From positions 186,001 to 250,000 of the forward strand of contig CANMKS010000001.1 in assembly GCA_947498645.1 (NCBI GenBank): a stretch of 64,000 bases of DNA, in the 5' to 3' direction. The position numbers and the translations under genes are program-made. Shown one piece after another: positions 17,486 to 26,741 of this stretch; positions within the stretch are counted from its first letter, which is position 1, and each line of letters opens with the position of its first letter. The stretch is from an uncultured Paracoccaceae bacterium (lineage in GTDB: Bacteria; Pseudomonadota; Alphaproteobacteria; Rhodobacterales; Rhodobacteraceae). The notes under the pieces are model-generated. The model saw only the letters and a list, made by a program, of their open reading frames with translations, searched no databases and was not told where the DNA came from.

Positions 17486-17546
17486 AGCCTAGTATAGTAT
17501 GATCGATCTGCATAGACTTTTCTTACTTGAGAAGGAGAAAGACGCC

Positions 17547-19142
17547 GTGGAAGCCGATTTTATCGTTGTGGGCGCAGGTTCTGCAGGGTGTGTCATTGCA
17601 AATAGGCTAAGTGCAAACCCGGCCCATAAGGTGATTCTTCTTGAGGCGGGCGGACGTGATTTGAACCCATGGATCCACATTCCTGTGGGGTATTTTAAGA
17701 CGATTCATAACCCCAAGGTCGACTGGTGTTACAAGACAGAGCCTGATCCAGGGCTGAACGGGCGTTCCATCGAATGGCCCCGTGGCAAGGTGTTGGGCGG
17801 GTCGTCTTCGCTGAATGGTTTGCTCTATGTCCGTGGTCAGCCGCAGGACTATGACCGCTGGCGCCAGATGGGAAACACTGGCTGGGGCTGGGACGACGTG
17901 CTGCCGCTTTTCAAGCGGGCCGAAAAGAACGAACGCGGCGCTGATAAATACCACGGTGACCAAGGGCCACTGTCAGTATCGAACATGCGGATCCAGCGCC
18001 CGATCACCGACGCATGGGTCGCGGCGGCGCAGGCCGCAGGGTACAAGTTCAACCCCGACTACAACGGCGCGGATCAGGAAGGCGTTGGCTTCTTTCAACT
18101 TACATCCCGCAACGGCCGGCGGTGCAGCGCGGCTGTTGCCTACCTCAACCCGGTCAAATCCCGCGAAAACCTGCAAATCATCACCCACGCGCAAGTCGAA
18201 AAAGTCGTGATCGAGGGTAAACGTGCCACTGCCGTCACCTTCACAGACCGCAGCGGCAATCTGCAAACCGTCAAGGCGCGCAAGGAAGTCATTCTGTCGG
18301 GCGGTGCGATCAACTCGCCCCAGATCCTGATGCTCTCTGGCATTGGGGAGGCCGCGCAACTGGCCGAAAACGGGATAGAAGTCGTGAACGATTTGCCCGG
18401 TGTGGGCAAAAACATGCAGGACCATTTGCAAGCACGGCTGGTCTACAAATGCAATGAGCCCACACTGAATGACGAGGTGAGCTCGCTCTACGGTCAGGCC
18501 CGGATCGGCCTGAAATACCTGATGTTCCGGTCCGGCCCGATGACCATGGCCGCCAGCCTTGCCACTGGATTTCTCAAAACACGCGAGGATATTGAAACAC
18601 CCGATATCCAATTCCACGTCCAACCGCTGTCTGCCGAAAATCCCGGCAAAGGGGCGGACAAGTTCTCGGCTTTCACGATGTCGGTTTGCCAGTTACGCCC
18701 TGAAAGCAAGGGCGAGATCAGGTTGCAGGGCAATGATCCCAAAACCTATCCCAAGATCATCCCCAACTACCTATCCACTGAAACCGACTGCCGCACGGTC
18801 GTCGCAGGCGTCAACATCGCCCGCACCATCGCACGCCACGCGCCGCTAACGTCCAAAATCAGCGAAGAATTCCGACCGCATTCCGATCTGCCTATGGACG
18901 ATTATGAGGCGACACTGGACTGGGCCCGCAACAATACGGCGTCGATCTATCACCCGACGGGCACCTGCAAGATGGGTCAAGGCAAGGACGCGGTCGTTGA
19001 TGAAAAACTGCGTGTGCATGGGATCGCAGGGCTGCGGGTCGCTGATTGCGCGATCATGCCGGAGATCGTGTCAGGCAACACCAACGCTCCCGCCATCATG
19101 ATCGGGGAAAAGGCGTCAGACCTGATTTTGGCTGACGCTTAG
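17547..19142 (+). CDS. GMC family FAD-dependent alcohol/choline dehydrogenase-like oxidoreductase
   Basis: A 531-residue glucose-methanol-choline flavoprotein that would oxidise an alcohol. The FAD-binding motif DFIVVGAGSAGCVIANRL is at the N-terminus. Both GMC signatures (WPRGKVLGGSSSLNGLLYVRG; SGGAINSPQILMLSGIG) are present. The C-terminal catalytic His-Asn pair is in YHPTGTCKMG and SGNTNAPAIMIGEKA. The GTG at 17547 is preferred: AAGGAG lies 9 nt upstream, and the ATG at 17499 would fall near the likely transcription start. Divergent from the TRAP operon, so the transported compound is a likely substrate. Confidence 0.9.
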   Translation: MEADFIVVGAGSAGCVIANRLSANPAHKVILLEAGGRDLNPWIHIPVGYFKTIHNPKVDWCYKTEPDPGLNGRSIEWPRGKVLGGSSSLNGLLYVRGQPQDYDRWRQMGNTGWGWDDVLPLFKRAEKNERGADKYHGDQGPLSVSNMRIQRPITDAWVAAAQAAGYKFNPDYNGADQEGVGFFQLTSRNGRRCSAAVAYLNPVKSRENLQIITHAQVEKVVIEGKRATAVTFTDRSGNLQTVKARKEVILSGGAINSPQILMLSGIGEAAQLAENGIEVVNDLPGVGKNMQDHLQARLVYKCNEPTLNDEVSSLYGQARIGLKYLMFRSGPMTMAASLATGFLKTREDIETPDIQFHVQPLSAENPGKGADKFSAFTMSVCQLRPESKGEIRLQGNDPKTYPKIIPNYLSTETDCRTVVAGVNIARTIARHAPLTSKISEEFRPHSDLPMDDYEATLDWARNNTASIYHPTGTCKMGQGKDAVVDEKLRVHGIAGLRVADCAIMPEIVSGNTNAPAIMIGEKASDLILADA

Positions 19143-19636
19143 CCCACTGGGTGGTGCACCACCAAGCAAAACCCCTCTTCTGGGGTCGGTGGGGCAAAGC
19201 GCTTTGTAAAACTGCGAAATTGCGCATCGCTGACCTCAAACGGGTGCGTCCCCGATGCATTTCGTGCATGCAGGCGCGTCAGACAAACCTCGTCCGGCAG
19301 ATCAAGCACATGCAATTGATGCGCCGTCGCCGTTTGCGCGATCAGTGCGCGCATCCATACCCGTTGTTCCGTGGTGTTGGCCGGAAAATCCAGCACGACG
19401 CTGATACCCGCTGCCAGCAACGCCACCACATGCGGCGTCATCGCCTGCTGCAACTTCTTTGAGCATCGCAAGTAATCTACCCCGGTCGTCAGTTGATCGG
19501 CAAACAACGCGGCAAGCCAGACATCCTCGGAAATCAGCACGGTTTGAGGATTGGCGGCAAGTTCACGTGCCAAAGTCGATTTGCCAGCAGCGATCTTGCC
19601 GCACAACAGATGCAATGTCGGTCCGCGCGCAGCCAT
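19139..19636 (-). CDS. P-loop AAA-type small kinase
   Basis: A 165-residue P-loop protein. LLCGKIAAGKSTLARELA is the Walker A motif, VLISEDVWLAALF is a likely substrate or base-binding segment, and VVLDFPANTTEQRVWMRALI resembles Walker B and LID regions. It looks like the zeta-toxin/chloramphenicol phosphotransferase-like kinases found as single genes in many bacteria; the substrate is unknown. The ATG at 19636 puts the Walker A motif at the usual distance. The 3' end overlaps the GMC gene by 4 nt. Confidence 0.75.
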   Translation of the reverse strand: MAARGPTLHLLCGKIAAGKSTLARELAANPQTVLISEDVWLAALFADQLTTGVDYLRCSKKLQQAMTPHVVALLAAGISVVLDFPANTTEQRVWMRALIAQTATAHQLHVLDLPDEVCLTRLHARNASGTHPFEVSDAQFRSFTKRFAPPTPEEGFCLVVHHPVG

Positions 19637-19667
19637 GATCGCTGTCACTTCCCTTCGGCAGGACGAA

Positions 19668-21950
19668 CTAGCCGCACTTTGAATATCCGCATGACCCACA
19701 GGTCATGCAGCCTTCAATCATACGCAACTCATACGACCCGCAGGACGAACAGGCCTTCCCCTTGGGCCCGCCGTTAATCGCGACCACATCCGCTTGCGGA
19801 TCGGCCTTCAATCCCATCCCTTCGCCAGCCAAGAACCCTGTGGCGATCATGTGCTTTTCAATTACGCCGCCGATCGCAGCCAGAATGGATGGGACATATT
19901 TGCCCTGCATCCATGCACCGCCGCGCGGATCGAACACGGCTTTCAGCTCTTCCACAACAAAGGACACATCACCCCCGCGCCGGAACACGGCGCTGATCAT
20001 CCGCGTCAGCGCGACCGTCCAGGCAAAATGTTCCATGTTCTTGGAGTTGATGAAAACCTCAAAAGGTCGCCTGTGTCCCGCGATCACCAGATCATTCACG
20101 GTAATATAGATCGCGTGCTCACTATCGGGCCATTTCAGTTTGTAGGTCGCGCCGTCCAATTCCTGCGGACGGTCCAGCGGTTCGGACATGTATACCACTT
20201 CAGCGCCATCGCCTTCATCCCGGACCTGTGCGGGAACTTCAGAGGGTGACGCCTCCTCGGACACCGACAGGACTGACCCCGTCACATCATTGGGCCTGTA
20301 CGTCGTGCACCCTTTGCAGCCCTGATCCCAGGCGGCCATATAGACCTCTTTGAAGTCGTCAAAGCTGATGTCTGCTGGGCAGTTGATCGTTTTGGAAATG
20401 GAACTGTCGATCCATTTCTGTGCTGCCGCCTGCATCCGCACATGATCCAGCGGCGCCAGCGTTTGTGCGTTGACGAAATAATCTGGCAACGGCGCGTCGC
20501 CTTTCAGATCACGCCACATCTGCACGGCATAATCGACGACCTCTTCCTCGGTCCGCGAACCGTCTTTCTGCAAAACCTTGCGGGTGTAGGCATAGGCGAA
20601 CACCGGTTCGATCCCCGACGACACATTGCCCGCATAAAGGCTGATCGTGCCGGTTGGCGCGATTGAGGTCAGCAAGGCATTCCTGATCCCATGTTCCGCA
20701 ATCGCATCACGCACATCCCCGTCCATCGCCTGCATCGCACCACTGGCCAAAAACTTATCTGCATCAAACAGCGGAAATGCGCCCTTTTCCTTGGCCAGAT
20801 CAACCGACGCGAGATAGGCAGCACGAGCAATCTGGTGCATCCATTTGTCGGTTTGTGCTGCGGCCTCTTCCGACCCATAGCGCAAACCCACCATCAACAA
20901 TGCGTCAGCCAGACCGGTGACACCCAATCCAATCCGGCGCTTGGCGCGCGCCTCTGCCGCCTGCGCTTCCAATGGAAAGCGCGAGGCATCCACGACGTTA
21001 TCCATCATGCGCACAGCGGTAGCGACCAAGTTCCCCAGCGCATCCTCGTTCAAAGCAGCCGTCGCTGCGAAAGGGTCCGAAACCAATCGCGCCATATTGA
21101 TCGACCCCAGAAGGCATGCGCCATAAGGCGGCAACGGCTGCTCTCCACAAGGGTTTGTCGCCGCAATCGTTTCGCAATAGTTGAGGTTGTTCATCTGATT
21201 GATGCGGTCGATAAAGATCACGCCGGGTTCGGCATAATCATAGGTCGATTTCATGATCGCATCCCACAACGCGCGGGCCTGCACAGTGCGGTAAGTCTCA
21301 CCGTTGAACACCAAATCCCACTGTCCATCGGCCTTCACCGCTTCCATAAACGGATCAGTTACCAGAACCGACATGTTGAACATGCGCAATCGGGCAGGGT
21401 CAGATTTGGCAGTGATGAAGTCTTCCACATCCGGGTGGTCACAACGCATCGTTGCCATCATTGCACCACGGCGTGATCCGGCGGACATGATCGTGCGGCA
21501 CATCGCATCCCAGACATCCATGAACGACAACGGGCCAGAGGCATCCGCTGCGACACCTTTCACATCCGACCCCTTGGGGCGGATGGTCGAGAAATCATAG
21601 CCGATCCCGCCGCCTTGCTGCATGGTCAGGGCGGCCTCTTTGAGCATATCGAAAATGCCGCCCATGCTGTCCGGCACGGTGCCCATGACAAAGCAATTGA
21701 ACAGGGTCACCGACCGGGCCGTGCCAGCCCCGGCAGTAATGCGCCCGGCAGGCAGGTATTTGAAATCAGCGAGGGCGTCATAAAACTTGCCTTCCCACGC
21801 CTTTGGGTCATCCTCTACAGCGGCCAACGAAGTCGCAATGCGACGCCATGTATCTTCAACAGTTTTATCAACTGGCGTGCCATCGGCCTGCTTGAAGCGA
21901 TACTTCATGTCCCAGATTTGTTCGGCGATCGGGGCAGCGAAGGCAGTCAT
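19668..21950 (-). CDS. nrdJ: Adenosylcobalamin-dependent ribonucleotide reductase NrdJ (class II)
   Basis: A 760-residue class II ribonucleotide reductase that makes deoxyribonucleotides using B12 and works with or without oxygen. The barrel has NPCGEQPLPPYGACLLGSIN with the thiyl-radical Cys, and the TMQQGGGIGYDFS substrate loop. The C-terminus is a Cys-rich zinc-like domain (CSSCGSYEL...CMTCGSCGYSKCG) that probably carries the redox-active pair. The ATG at 21950 follows GAGGAG by 10 nt. A palindrome upstream may be an NrdR box. Confidence 0.96.
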   Translation of the reverse strand: MTAFAAPIAEQIWDMKYRFKQADGTPVDKTVEDTWRRIATSLAAVEDDPKAWEGKFYDALADFKYLPAGRITAGAGTARSVTLFNCFVMGTVPDSMGGIFDMLKEAALTMQQGGGIGYDFSTIRPKGSDVKGVAADASGPLSFMDVWDAMCRTIMSAGSRRGAMMATMRCDHPDVEDFITAKSDPARLRMFNMSVLVTDPFMEAVKADGQWDLVFNGETYRTVQARALWDAIMKSTYDYAEPGVIFIDRINQMNNLNYCETIAATNPCGEQPLPPYGACLLGSINMARLVSDPFAATAALNEDALGNLVATAVRMMDNVVDASRFPLEAQAAEARAKRRIGLGVTGLADALLMVGLRYGSEEAAAQTDKWMHQIARAAYLASVDLAKEKGAFPLFDADKFLASGAMQAMDGDVRDAIAEHGIRNALLTSIAPTGTISLYAGNVSSGIEPVFAYAYTRKVLQKDGSRTEEEVVDYAVQMWRDLKGDAPLPDYFVNAQTLAPLDHVRMQAAAQKWIDSSISKTINCPADISFDDFKEVYMAAWDQGCKGCTTYRPNDVTGSVLSVSEEASPSEVPAQVRDEGDGAEVVYMSEPLDRPQELDGATYKLKWPDSEHAIYITVNDLVIAGHRRPFEVFINSKNMEHFAWTVALTRMISAVFRRGGDVSFVVEELKAVFDPRGGAWMQGKYVPSILAAIGGVIEKHMIATGFLAGEGMGLKADPQADVVAINGGPKGKACSSCGSYELRMIEGCMTCGSCGYSKCG

Positions 21951-22056
21951 GGCAGGGAATCTCCTCTTGGCGGCAGGCAAGGCCTGCATCTTACGGGGTG
22001 GGGTTTCACTTTGGAATGGCGAAATTAGGGGCAATGTCGCAGTGGGCTTATCGCAT

Positions 22057-22071
22057 ACCACATGTAGTGGT
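22057..22071. promoter_or_regulatory. Candidate NrdR box upstream of nrdJ
   Basis: ACCACATGTAGTGGT is a 15-bp palindrome about 107 nt before the nrdJ start, similar to the ACACTATATATTGTGT-like sites bound by the NrdR repressor. Only one copy is seen, whereas NrdR sites usually come in pairs, so the call is tentative. Confidence 0.4.
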
Positions 22072-22165
22072 TGATCTCAAGTTTCGCACAACATAAACCT
22101 TTCATGCTGGGTGCGTTGATTCAGGCGGTCCGCGCATTACCTACTAAGCGTCCCGGGGGGGATTG

Positions 22166-22597
22166 ATGTCTAAGACTGTTCACATGCTCAAACTATCCGT
22201 CGGCACCGAAGATGTTGCCGGGCTGGAGGCATGGCAAGCAACAAAGCGCGCGCAGACCGATGACGGCTTGCCGCGCCACGTCACCCGGATGTGGCCCAAA
22301 CGGGGCGACGAAATTCTCAATGGCGGGTCGATCTTCTGGGTGATCAAAGGTGTGATCCTCTGCCGCCAACCCATCTTGCGGTTGGACGAACATCTATCCG
22401 CCGACGGCATCCGCCGCTGTGCAATAGTCTCCAGACCGGGGCTGATCCGCGTCGAAGCGACGCCCAAACGCGCCTTTCAGGGCTGGCGCTATCTGGCCGT
22501 CGGCGATGCCCCCCGCGACCTTCCCGATGGACGTCAGCACGAAGAGGCACTGCCTCCGGAACTCTCCAAAGCGCTCGCGGCGATTGGCGTACGCTAA
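22166..22597 (+). CDS. DUF1489 family protein
   Basis: A 143-residue conserved alphaproteobacterial protein of unknown role. Family-like segments are RMWPKRGDEILNGGSIFWVIKG and RRCAIVSRPGLIRVEATPKRAFQGWRYL. The ATG at 22166 is used; the track's earlier Met is a TTG. A GGGGGGGA run lies just upstream as a ribosome site. No membrane segment or signal is visible. Confidence 0.82.
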   Translation: MSKTVHMLKLSVGTEDVAGLEAWQATKRAQTDDGLPRHVTRMWPKRGDEILNGGSIFWVIKGVILCRQPILRLDEHLSADGIRRCAIVSRPGLIRVEATPKRAFQGWRYLAVGDAPRDLPDGRQHEEALPPELSKALAAIGVR

Positions 22598-22630
22598 GAC
22601 CTGTGCCATGATCTGCGCAGGAGGACTGCC

Positions 22631-24163
22631 ATGACGATCTACACCAGCCCCTTTCCAGACGTGCCCATCACCAACCTGACGATTACGCAGCGGGTGTTTA
22701 ACGGCCTCGCATACCGCCCCGATGAGGTTGTGCTGACGGACGGACCCTCCGGGCGCAGCACGACCGCGGCGGAATTCATGGATCAGGTCAAACGCATGGC
22801 GGGCGGGCTGACGGCGGCGAGGTTCGGTGCAGGGCACAGGGTGGCAATCATGGCCCCCAACATTCCCGAATACTGCGTGGTTTTTCATGCGGTCGCTTGG
22901 GCCGGCGGCACAATCACGACACTGAACCCAACATATACAGCCAGCGAGGTTGCGCATCAGCTCAAAGACGCCGGTGCCGAACTGCTGATCACGATCCCCG
23001 ACTTTATGGACACCGCCAAAGAGGGTGCGGGCGACCTCCCCGTCATCGCCATTGGCACAGCGGAATACGCGGGCCTTTTCGGCGATGCCATCGCAACGCA
23101 GGTTCCTGTTGATCTCGACAATTTCACCGTCGTCTTGCCATATTCGTCAGGCACAACCGGGCTGCCGAAAGGCGTCATGCTCTCGCACCGCAATCTGGTC
23201 ATCAACCTCGACCAAGCCATTGTCGCCGCAGATTTCAAACCGGGTGAGGTGACTGCCGCCTTCCTGCCATTCTTTCACATCTACGGCATGACCGTGCTGA
23301 TGAATATTCACCTTGGCGGGGGCGGTGCGCTGGTCACGATGCCACGGTTCGACCTGCCTCACTTTTTGCAGATCAGCCAGAACCACAAGACCAAACGGAT
23401 GTGGGTTGTCCCTCCTGTGGCGCTCGCGCTGGCCAAACATCCTTTGGTCGATGACTACGACCTCAGCGCGTTGGAAGAGGTCTTTATCGCCGCCGCCCCC
23501 TCTGGTGCTGAGCTTTCAGACGCCATCGCGGCACGGCTTGGATGCACCGCACTGCAAGGCTATGGCATGACCGAACTTTCCCCTGTTGCGCATATTGTTC
23601 CCGCCAAAAAACCGCGTTCGGGGGCGGCGGGCCTGACGGTGTCCAACACCCAGTGCCGGATCGTTGATATTGAAACCGGTGCCAACCTGCCCGCTGGCAA
23701 GAAAGGCGAGCTTTGGATCAAAGGCCCGCAGGTCATGCAAGGCTACCTCAACAACGCGCAGGCAACAGCAGAGACGGTGACCGACGACGGTTGGTTGCGC
23801 ACCGGTGATATCGCGACATTCGATGCGGATGGCTACATGTTTATCGTTGACCGCCTGAAGGAACTGATCAAATACAAGGGCTTCCAGGTCGCCCCGGCAG
23901 AATTGGAGGCAGCGCTGGTCTCCTTGGACGGGATCACCGACGCCGCCGTGATCGGTATCGCCGATGAAGAGGCAGGCGAGTTACCAATCGCCTTTGTCGT
24001 CACTGCCGACCCGGCACCGGATGAGGCCGCAATCAAAGCGCACCTCGACACGCATCTGGCGTCCTACAAACAGGTGCATCAGGTACATTTCGTGGATGAA
24101 ATCCCCAAATCAGCCTCTGGCAAAATCCTGCGGCGTTTCCTAAGGGACAAGATGAACGCATGA
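22631..24163 (+). CDS. AMP-dependent acyl-CoA synthetase/ligase (4-coumarate-CoA ligase-like)
   Basis: A 510-residue adenylate-forming enzyme that activates a carboxylic acid to its CoA ester. It has the phosphate loop LPYSSGTTGLPKGVMLSHRN, the adenine motif LQGYGMTELSPVAH, the hinge DRLKELIKYKGFQVAPAELE, and the C-terminal catalytic Lys in PKSASGKILRRFL. Overall layout resembles 4-coumarate-CoA ligase-type proteins, but substrate cannot be told. AGGAGG lies just upstream of the ATG. The Cys-cluster gene follows after 13 nt. Confidence 0.92.
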   Translation: MTIYTSPFPDVPITNLTITQRVFNGLAYRPDEVVLTDGPSGRSTTAAEFMDQVKRMAGGLTAARFGAGHRVAIMAPNIPEYCVVFHAVAWAGGTITTLNPTYTASEVAHQLKDAGAELLITIPDFMDTAKEGAGDLPVIAIGTAEYAGLFGDAIATQVPVDLDNFTVVLPYSSGTTGLPKGVMLSHRNLVINLDQAIVAADFKPGEVTAAFLPFFHIYGMTVLMNIHLGGGGALVTMPRFDLPHFLQISQNHKTKRMWVVPPVALALAKHPLVDDYDLSALEEVFIAAAPSGAELSDAIAARLGCTALQGYGMTELSPVAHIVPAKKPRSGAAGLTVSNTQCRIVDIETGANLPAGKKGELWIKGPQVMQGYLNNAQATAETVTDDGWLRTGDIATFDADGYMFIVDRLKELIKYKGFQVAPAELEAALVSLDGITDAAVIGIADEEAGELPIAFVVTADPAPDEAAIKAHLDTHLASYKQVHQVHFVDEIPKSASGKILRRFLRDKMNA

Positions 24164-24176
24164 ACCAAGGCGCCGC

Positions 24177-24968
24177 ATGAAACCGACCTCTTCCCGTGCC
24201 GCCAGACGGTTGTCCCAAAAGGGCGCAAAGAACGCGGCACTGACGATTGCTGATATCGCGGCACGGGTGGAAAGCGCACGGGTCAAAGACCTGAACGTCG
24301 CGGTGCAAAACCGCGCCAAACGCATCCTGATGTCGTACCTGCAAACCGCCCAAATCCACGGCCTGCCTGCCAAGGACGTCCTTAGTGAAATGGCCAGCGG
24401 CCAAGCGGCGTGGCGGCTGGGTCATGCGGTGCGGGACGAGATCATGAAAAACCCACCCGATGTGGTGGGCAAAGCGGCTTGTGCGGAAGGCTGCGCGTTT
24501 TGCTGCATCCTTCGAGGTGGCGAAGGCGGTCTTATCACAGAGTTCGAGGCAACCCAGCTTCACGAAGCACTCGCGCCACAACAAGGCAAACCCGATGGAC
24601 GCGACTGGCACCCAGATGCCTGCCCTTCACTCGATCCCGTAACCCGGACCTGCCGCGCCTACGACGCGCGCCCAATGATCTGTCGATCATTTATCTCAGC
24701 AGATGCAGAGGCCTGCGCGAAAAACACCGAAGGCGGCAAAGAGCAAGGCGCGGGACTTCTTGGCAACCACCTTGATTATCTGGTGATCCACGCGCTTTGC
24801 CGGGCAGCGCTGAAGGGGATCACGATGGTGCATAGCTATTCTATGGCGGCCACGACAATGGGGGCGGTAAGTGGCGAGGGGCTGAACAAGACGCTCGCCA
24901 CATCACGCCACAAGCCCAGCGCATTGGCCGTCGCTTGCCGCGATGGAGCGACAGCGGCCGGTTCTTAG
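24177..24968 (+). CDS. YkgJ-type Cys-cluster (metal-binding) protein
   Basis: A 263-residue protein with a YkgJ/UPF0153-like zinc- or iron-chelating domain. ACAEGCAFCC supplies a CxxxCxxCC cluster, followed by CPSLDPVTRTCRAYDARPMICRSF with the conserved C...C..Y..RP..CR pattern. The N-terminal ~90 residues are basic and helical. Function is unknown. It may share a transcript with the acyl-CoA ligase. The stop lies inside a TTAGGGGCC/GGCCCTAA palindrome shared with the convergent hisG stop. Confidence 0.78.
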   Translation: MKPTSSRAARRLSQKGAKNAALTIADIAARVESARVKDLNVAVQNRAKRILMSYLQTAQIHGLPAKDVLSEMASGQAAWRLGHAVRDEIMKNPPDVVGKAACAEGCAFCCILRGGEGGLITEFEATQLHEALAPQQGKPDGRDWHPDACPSLDPVTRTCRAYDARPMICRSFISADAEACAKNTEGGKEQGAGLLGNHLDYLVIHALCRAALKGITMVHSYSMAATTMGAVSGEGLNKTLATSRHKPSALAVACRDGATAAGS

Positions 24969-24978
24969 GGGCCTGGCC

Positions 24979-25668
24979 CTAAACCCCCAACACCATTTGC
25001 AATGCCTTTAACGTCTGCCTTTGGGCATCGGTCCAATCCTTGCGCCGTCCGCGGAACAACGTCGCTTGTGACGCATGGATCAGCCCGTCATCCAAAACCT
25101 TCAGCCCATTCGCGCGCAGCGTTTCCCCGGTTGAGGTGATGTCAGCTATCGCCTCGGCGGTTTCATTCTTTACCGTGCCCTCGGTCGCACCCTGACTATC
25201 GACCAGCTGATAATCGGCCACGCCATTGTCACGCAGAAATTCGCGGACCAGCCGGTGATACTTCGTCGCAATCCGCATCCGAAAGCCATGGGTGCGGCGG
25301 AAGGCAGCCGCGGCCGCATCCAGATCATCCAAAGTCGCCACATCAACCCAAGCCTGCGGCACCGCAATAATCAAATCTGCCCCGCCAAATCCCATGGGGG
25401 CCAGCTCGGTCACCCGCGCATCCCAATTGGCAAGCTTTTCGCGCACCAGGTCGGATCCGGTCACACCCAGATGGATATTGCCCGCCGCGAGTTCGCGCGG
25501 GATTTCGCCAGCGGACAGCAGCACCAATTCAACGCCCTCAATGCCTTCAACAGCACCAGCATACTCGCGATCTGACCCGGATTTGCGCAAGCCCACCCCG
25601 CGCGCACCGAACCAGTCAAAGGTCTTTTCCATCAAACGGCCTTTGGAAGGGACACCAAGCTTCAGCAT
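24979..25668 (-). CDS. hisG: ATP phosphoribosyltransferase HisG (short form)
   Basis: A 229-residue catalytic subunit of the first histidine-synthesis step (ATP + PRPP). It starts with LKLGVPSKGRLMEKTFDWF and has GVTGSDLVRE and the PRPP loop EAIADITSTGETLRANGL. The short form lacks the regulatory C-terminal domain and needs HisZ, which is encoded directly upstream and overlaps it by one base (TGATG). Confidence 0.96.
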   Translation of the reverse strand: MLKLGVPSKGRLMEKTFDWFGARGVGLRKSGSDREYAGAVEGIEGVELVLLSAGEIPRELAAGNIHLGVTGSDLVREKLANWDARVTELAPMGFGGADLIIAVPQAWVDVATLDDLDAAAAAFRRTHGFRMRIATKYHRLVREFLRDNGVADYQLVDSQGATEGTVKNETAEAIADITSTGETLRANGLKVLDDGLIHASQATLFRGRRKDWTDAQRQTLKALQMVLGV

Positions 25669-26741
25669 CAGCGCATCCCCCGCACAAGATCCGGGCGGAT
25701 CACACCACCCACCGCGGGTGCAGCACGTCCCTGCCCCAATTGCGCAGTCAGCGCGTCATAACGTCCGCCAGTCGCGACGGGCGGCAGATCGGGGCGATCC
25801 ACGGCGTAGAAACCAAAGACAAACCCGTCATAATATTCCAGCGAGGTGCGGCCATAGCTGCCCTCGAACTCCAGCGTGGTAACGTCAACGCCTTTGTCGC
25901 CCAGCGCCTCCAACCGCGCATCGAGCCGCGCAACTGCTTTGCCAATCGCAGGCATGTCCACGGCGATATCGCGCAGGGCGCTCAGCACATTGGTGGCAGT
26001 TTCGCGTAGGCCCAACATGGCATCAATCAATGCAATCTCTTCGGTCGCAATTGGGGCAGCAGCAGCATCGGCGCGCAGGGCCGCGATCCGTGCTGCGACC
26101 TCGGCCTTGCTGCGCAATCCGATATTCGGACCAGCATTGGCTAGAGGATCGTCAGCCGCCAGCAACGCAGCCCTCGCAGGGGACACCTGCCCACTGCCAA
26201 ACCGCTTCATCAATGCGCGAAAGCGGCCCGGCCGCCAGATATGGCGGAGCAAAGCGGCCTTGCGCGCCTCTGTCGTGCGCAACCCACGCACCGCCGCCAT
26301 CAGAATACCAATGTCGCCCGTCGCTGCGCGTACAGGCAACCCTCCCAGCGCCTCGGCGATGGCTGCAAACACCTCTGCATCGGCACCTGCCGGATCATGG
26401 CCATCAAAGACCTCATAACCCACCTGCACATACTCATTCGCGCGGCTTTCGTCGCTTTCCTGCTTGCGAAACACCTTACCGGAATACGTATAGCGGGCGG
26501 GATCGGCCTGCGCCTCCATATGCATTTGCACAACGGGAACGGTGAAGTCAGGACGCAAAACCATCTCTCCGCGCAGCGGATCAGAAGTCAAATAAGCACG
26601 CGCGCGAATATCCTCGCCATAAAGGTCCAGCAGCGTGTCAGCTGATTGCAACACATCGGCCTTGATGACCTGCGCACCCTTGGCCGCAAAGAGGTCACGC
26701 AGCCGACGGGCTTCGGTCAGTGTTTCGGGCGCGGTTGGCAT
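25668..26741 (-). CDS. hisZ: ATP phosphoribosyltransferase regulatory subunit HisZ
   Basis: A 357-residue HisRS-like paralogue without tRNA charging that activates and feedback-regulates short HisG. Class II synthetase-like motif 2 is visible (RYTYSGKVFRKQESDESRANEYVQVGYEVF), and ATGGRYDALTAQLG fits motif 3. There is no anticodon-binding domain. The ATG at 26741 overlaps the hisS stop by one base; the ORF track extension lies within hisS. Confidence 0.93.
   Translation of the reverse strand: MPTAPETLTEARRLRDLFAAKGAQVIKADVLQSADTLLDLYGEDIRARAYLTSDPLRGEMVLRPDFTVPVVQMHMEAQADPARYTYSGKVFRKQESDESRANEYVQVGYEVFDGHDPAGADAEVFAAIAEALGGLPVRAATGDIGILMAAVRGLRTTEARKAALLRHIWRPGRFRALMKRFGSGQVSPARAALLAADDPLANAGPNIGLRSKAEVAARIAALRADAAAAPIATEEIALIDAMLGLRETATNVLSALRDIAVDMPAIGKAVARLDARLEALGDKGVDVTTLEFEGSYGRTSLEYYDGFVFGFYAVDRPDLPPVATGGRYDALTAQLGQGRAAPAVGGVIRPDLVRGMR

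Noticed and set aside
24965-24982. TTAGGGGCC/GGCCCTAA palindrome at the convergent ykgJ-like/hisG stops
   Set aside because: No T-run on either strand; the pattern follows from the two overlapping TAG stop contexts and is not a clear terminator.
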